A DNA stretch of 64,000 nt from Leptospira sp. (GTDB taxonomy: Bacteria > Spirochaetota > Leptospiria > Leptospirales > Leptospiraceae). A program made the translations under genes and the position numbers. Positions 62,544 through 64,000 of this stretch are shown here, one piece after another (positions within the stretch are counted from its first letter, which is position 1; each line of letters opens with the position of its first letter). The notes beneath the pieces are model-generated. The model ran no database searches. It was not told where the DNA came from and saw only the letters and a program-made list of their open reading frames with translations. The stretch is from positions 291,093 through 355,092 of the forward strand of contig JAPZTS010000001.1 in assembly GCA_027533185.1 (NCBI GenBank). Reading direction: 5' to 3'.

Positions 62544-64000
62544 ATGGCACTGCCCCAAGCAATCGAAACCTATAGAAAACAATTTCGCAAGATCAAACTC
62601 TTCCAGGACATCACATCGATTCTCCATTGGGATTCTGAAGTGATGATGCCACCCGATGGTAGAGTTGGAAGGTCTCAGCAGATTGCGGCAGTGAGCGAAT
62701 TGACTCACGAGTGGATGACTTCAGCCTCCTTTCTATCGGAAATCGAAAAGGCAAAAAATGCGATATCGGAACTTCCTGCAGAAAGTCAGGGATTGTGGCG
62801 AAGAGAATTAGAGATCCTTTTAGAGGATCGAGAAAAGGCATCAAAATTGCCTACAAGCTTTGTCGCAGAATTTGCGGAACTTACGAATTTAGCGCATGCT
62901 GAGTGGGCTTCGGCTAAAAAAGAAAAAGATTTTAAAAAGTTTTCCAAAACATTGGACAAGCTGGTTTCATTATCTCGTAAACAAGCAGATTACTTTGGTT
63001 ATACGAAGGAACCATATGATGCTCTTTTAGATAGTTATGAAAAGGGAGCAAAGGCGGAATCGATCCAAACACTTTTTACAGATTTAAAGACCTCTCTGAT
63101 TCCCATTGTAAAAGAGGCACCAAAGTTTGAATCGCCTTTCTCGAAACCAGTTCCAATTTCGCATCAAAAAAAGTTTTGCAAACGTCTACCTGCCATTCTT
63201 GGACTCACTGAAAACGAATCTAGATTGGATATAAGCAATCATCCGTTCTCTACCAGTTTGGGAAAAGGTGACAAACGAATTACGACAAGGTACTCTGAAT
63301 CCGATCCATTGAGTTCTATCTTTGGGGTGTTACATGAAACTGGTCACTCGCTCTATGAATCGGGAATTTCTGCAATGCCAGACTATCCGAATCCGGTAAC
63401 AGAATTTTTAAGTCTGGGAATTCATGAATCCCAAAGTAGACTTTGGGAAAATCAAGTAGGTCGTTCGAAACCCTTTTGGGAGTTTGTCTATCCTATCTTG
63501 CTGTCTGACTTTCAATGGAAGGAATCTGATCTTCCATTTGAATCTTTATACAAATTTATCAACAGCACCGAAAAAACAAAAATTAGAGTCGAGGCTGACC
63601 AAATAACATATAATCTTCATATCATTTTGCGTTTTGAAATAGAAAGAGATCTAATCAACGGAAAAATCCTAGTTGTAGATTTGCCAGAAATATGGAATTC
63701 AAAGATAAAAGAGTATCTACAACTTGATATAGAAAACGATTCGGAAGGTGTTTTGCAAGATATCCATTGGTCGATGGGTGCATTTGGATATTTTCCCACT
63801 TATACACTTGGCAATATCTATTCTTCTCAGTTTTTTCAAAAGTTTGAGTCCAGCCATCCTGATTATAAAAAAGAATTTGCAGTCGATGGAAATTATAAAA
63901 ATTTGCTGAATTGGTTGAGAGAAAACATTCACTCGAAAGGAAAACTATTCGAGGTAAATGATTTAATAAAACAAATCACTGGAGAGGAACCCAATTCCAA
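62544..64000 (+). CDS. M32 carboxypeptidase (3' end outside window)
   Basis: The frame is open from ATG 62544 to the window edge (485 codons). The family is shown by LHWDSEVMMPP at the N-terminus, HPFSTSLG, the metal motif HETGH in FGVLHETGHSLYESG, the downstream HESQSRLWENQVG and IRVEADQITYNLHI. M32 enzymes are metal-dependent carboxypeptidases (thermostable carboxypeptidase 1 type) that remove most C-terminal residues. AGGA lies upstream. Only a few C-terminal residues are likely missing. It is alone on this strand after the tRNA. Confidence 0.93.
   Translation, partial: MALPQAIETYRKQFRKIKLFQDITSILHWDSEVMMPPDGRVGRSQQIAAVSELTHEWMTSASFLSEIEKAKNAISELPAESQGLWRRELEILLEDREKASKLPTSFVAEFAELTNLAHAEWASAKKEKDFKKFSKTLDKLVSLSRKQADYFGYTKEPYDALLDSYEKGAKAESIQTLFTDLKTSLIPIVKEAPKFESPFSKPVPISHQKKFCKRLPAILGLTENESRLDISNHPFSTSLGKGDKRITTRYSESDPLSSIFGVLHETGHSLYESGISAMPDYPNPVTEFLSLGIHESQSRLWENQVGRSKPFWEFVYPILLSDFQWKESDLPFESLYKFINSTEKTKIRVEADQITYNLHIILRFEIERDLINGKILVVDLPEIWNSKIKEYLQLDIENDSEGVLQDIHWSMGAFGYFPTYTLGNIYSSQFFQKFESSHPDYKKEFAVDGNYKNLLNWLRENIHSKGKLFEVNDLIKQITGEEPNS

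Noticed and set aside
1..64000. CRISPR arrays, insertion sequences, prophage genes
   Set aside because: No regularly spaced repeats, transposases, integrases or phage structural genes were seen.

Overview
The window looks like a stretch of a Leptospira chromosome, most likely from the low-GC saprophytic side of the genus; this assignment is inference. The DNA is AT-rich (roughly 38% GC by eye) and genes are packed tightly on both strands. Start codons are often TTG or GTG. Lipoproteins have short lipoboxes, and there is an unusually large set of PAS/histidine-kinase, receiver, STAS, SpoIIE-phosphatase and c-di-GMP-type proteins. I found about 57 protein genes, one tRNA (Gly, minus strand), no rRNA, no CRISPR array and no insertion sequence. 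Most of the window is ordinary chromosomal housekeeping and signalling.

Layout. 1-4064: a cut-off crotonase, a degenerate receiver protein, a degenerate EAL protein, a small GlsB-type membrane protein and the YebC regulator. 4190-11842: acyl-CoA dehydrogenase, TrpG/PabA amidotransferase, an MsbA-like exporter with a small receiver protein, a HEAT-repeat lipoprotein and HflX, whose conserved N-terminus extends upstream of any normal start codon. 11850-22150: STAS protein, homoserine dehydrogenase, a membrane protein with a histone-like tail, an orphan tandem ACT protein, a SUMF1-fold protein, MarR, DUF4139, MTA phosphorylase, galactokinase coupled to a STAS protein, and Pgi. 22147-29871: a MurU/AmgK-like cell-wall recycling pair, a sensor-kinase cluster in which one hybrid kinase is split by an in-frame TAG, a hydrolase, a CheY-like protein, TlyA and a prenyl diphosphate synthase. 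29918-37306: Ndk, then antiporter-CoaD-ArgG, a lipoprotein, an RlmD-like methylase and PyrD.

37407-45251 holds a sensor kinase and a receiver-HATPase protein, followed by the most unusual block. Two UbiA-family prenyltransferases flank an ABC-2 exporter, with a lycopene-cyclase-domain membrane protein at the end and an unknown protein coupled to the first UbiA gene. Its layout recalls C50-carotenoid elongase/cyclase modules. No phytoene synthase is visible, so the product is unknown; this is the best candidate here for an undescribed pathway.

45224-62088: a 7TM-DISM/SpoIIE/TPR phosphatase; a quinone-oxidoreductase-like gene and a TetR gene around a 23-bp palindrome; small secreted proteins; YceI; a long acyl-CoA dehydrogenase; a TPM lipoprotein; a second TetR gene facing a RetSat/CrtI-like oxidoreductase across a paired operator-like motif; a MATE pump; a degenerate HD-GYP protein; and a cytochrome-b-like membrane protein. 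62098-62459 contains a 110-bp perfect direct repeat whose right copy runs into the 3' end of tRNA-Gly, resembling the scar of recombination at a tRNA. A cut-off M32 carboxypeptidase closes the window.
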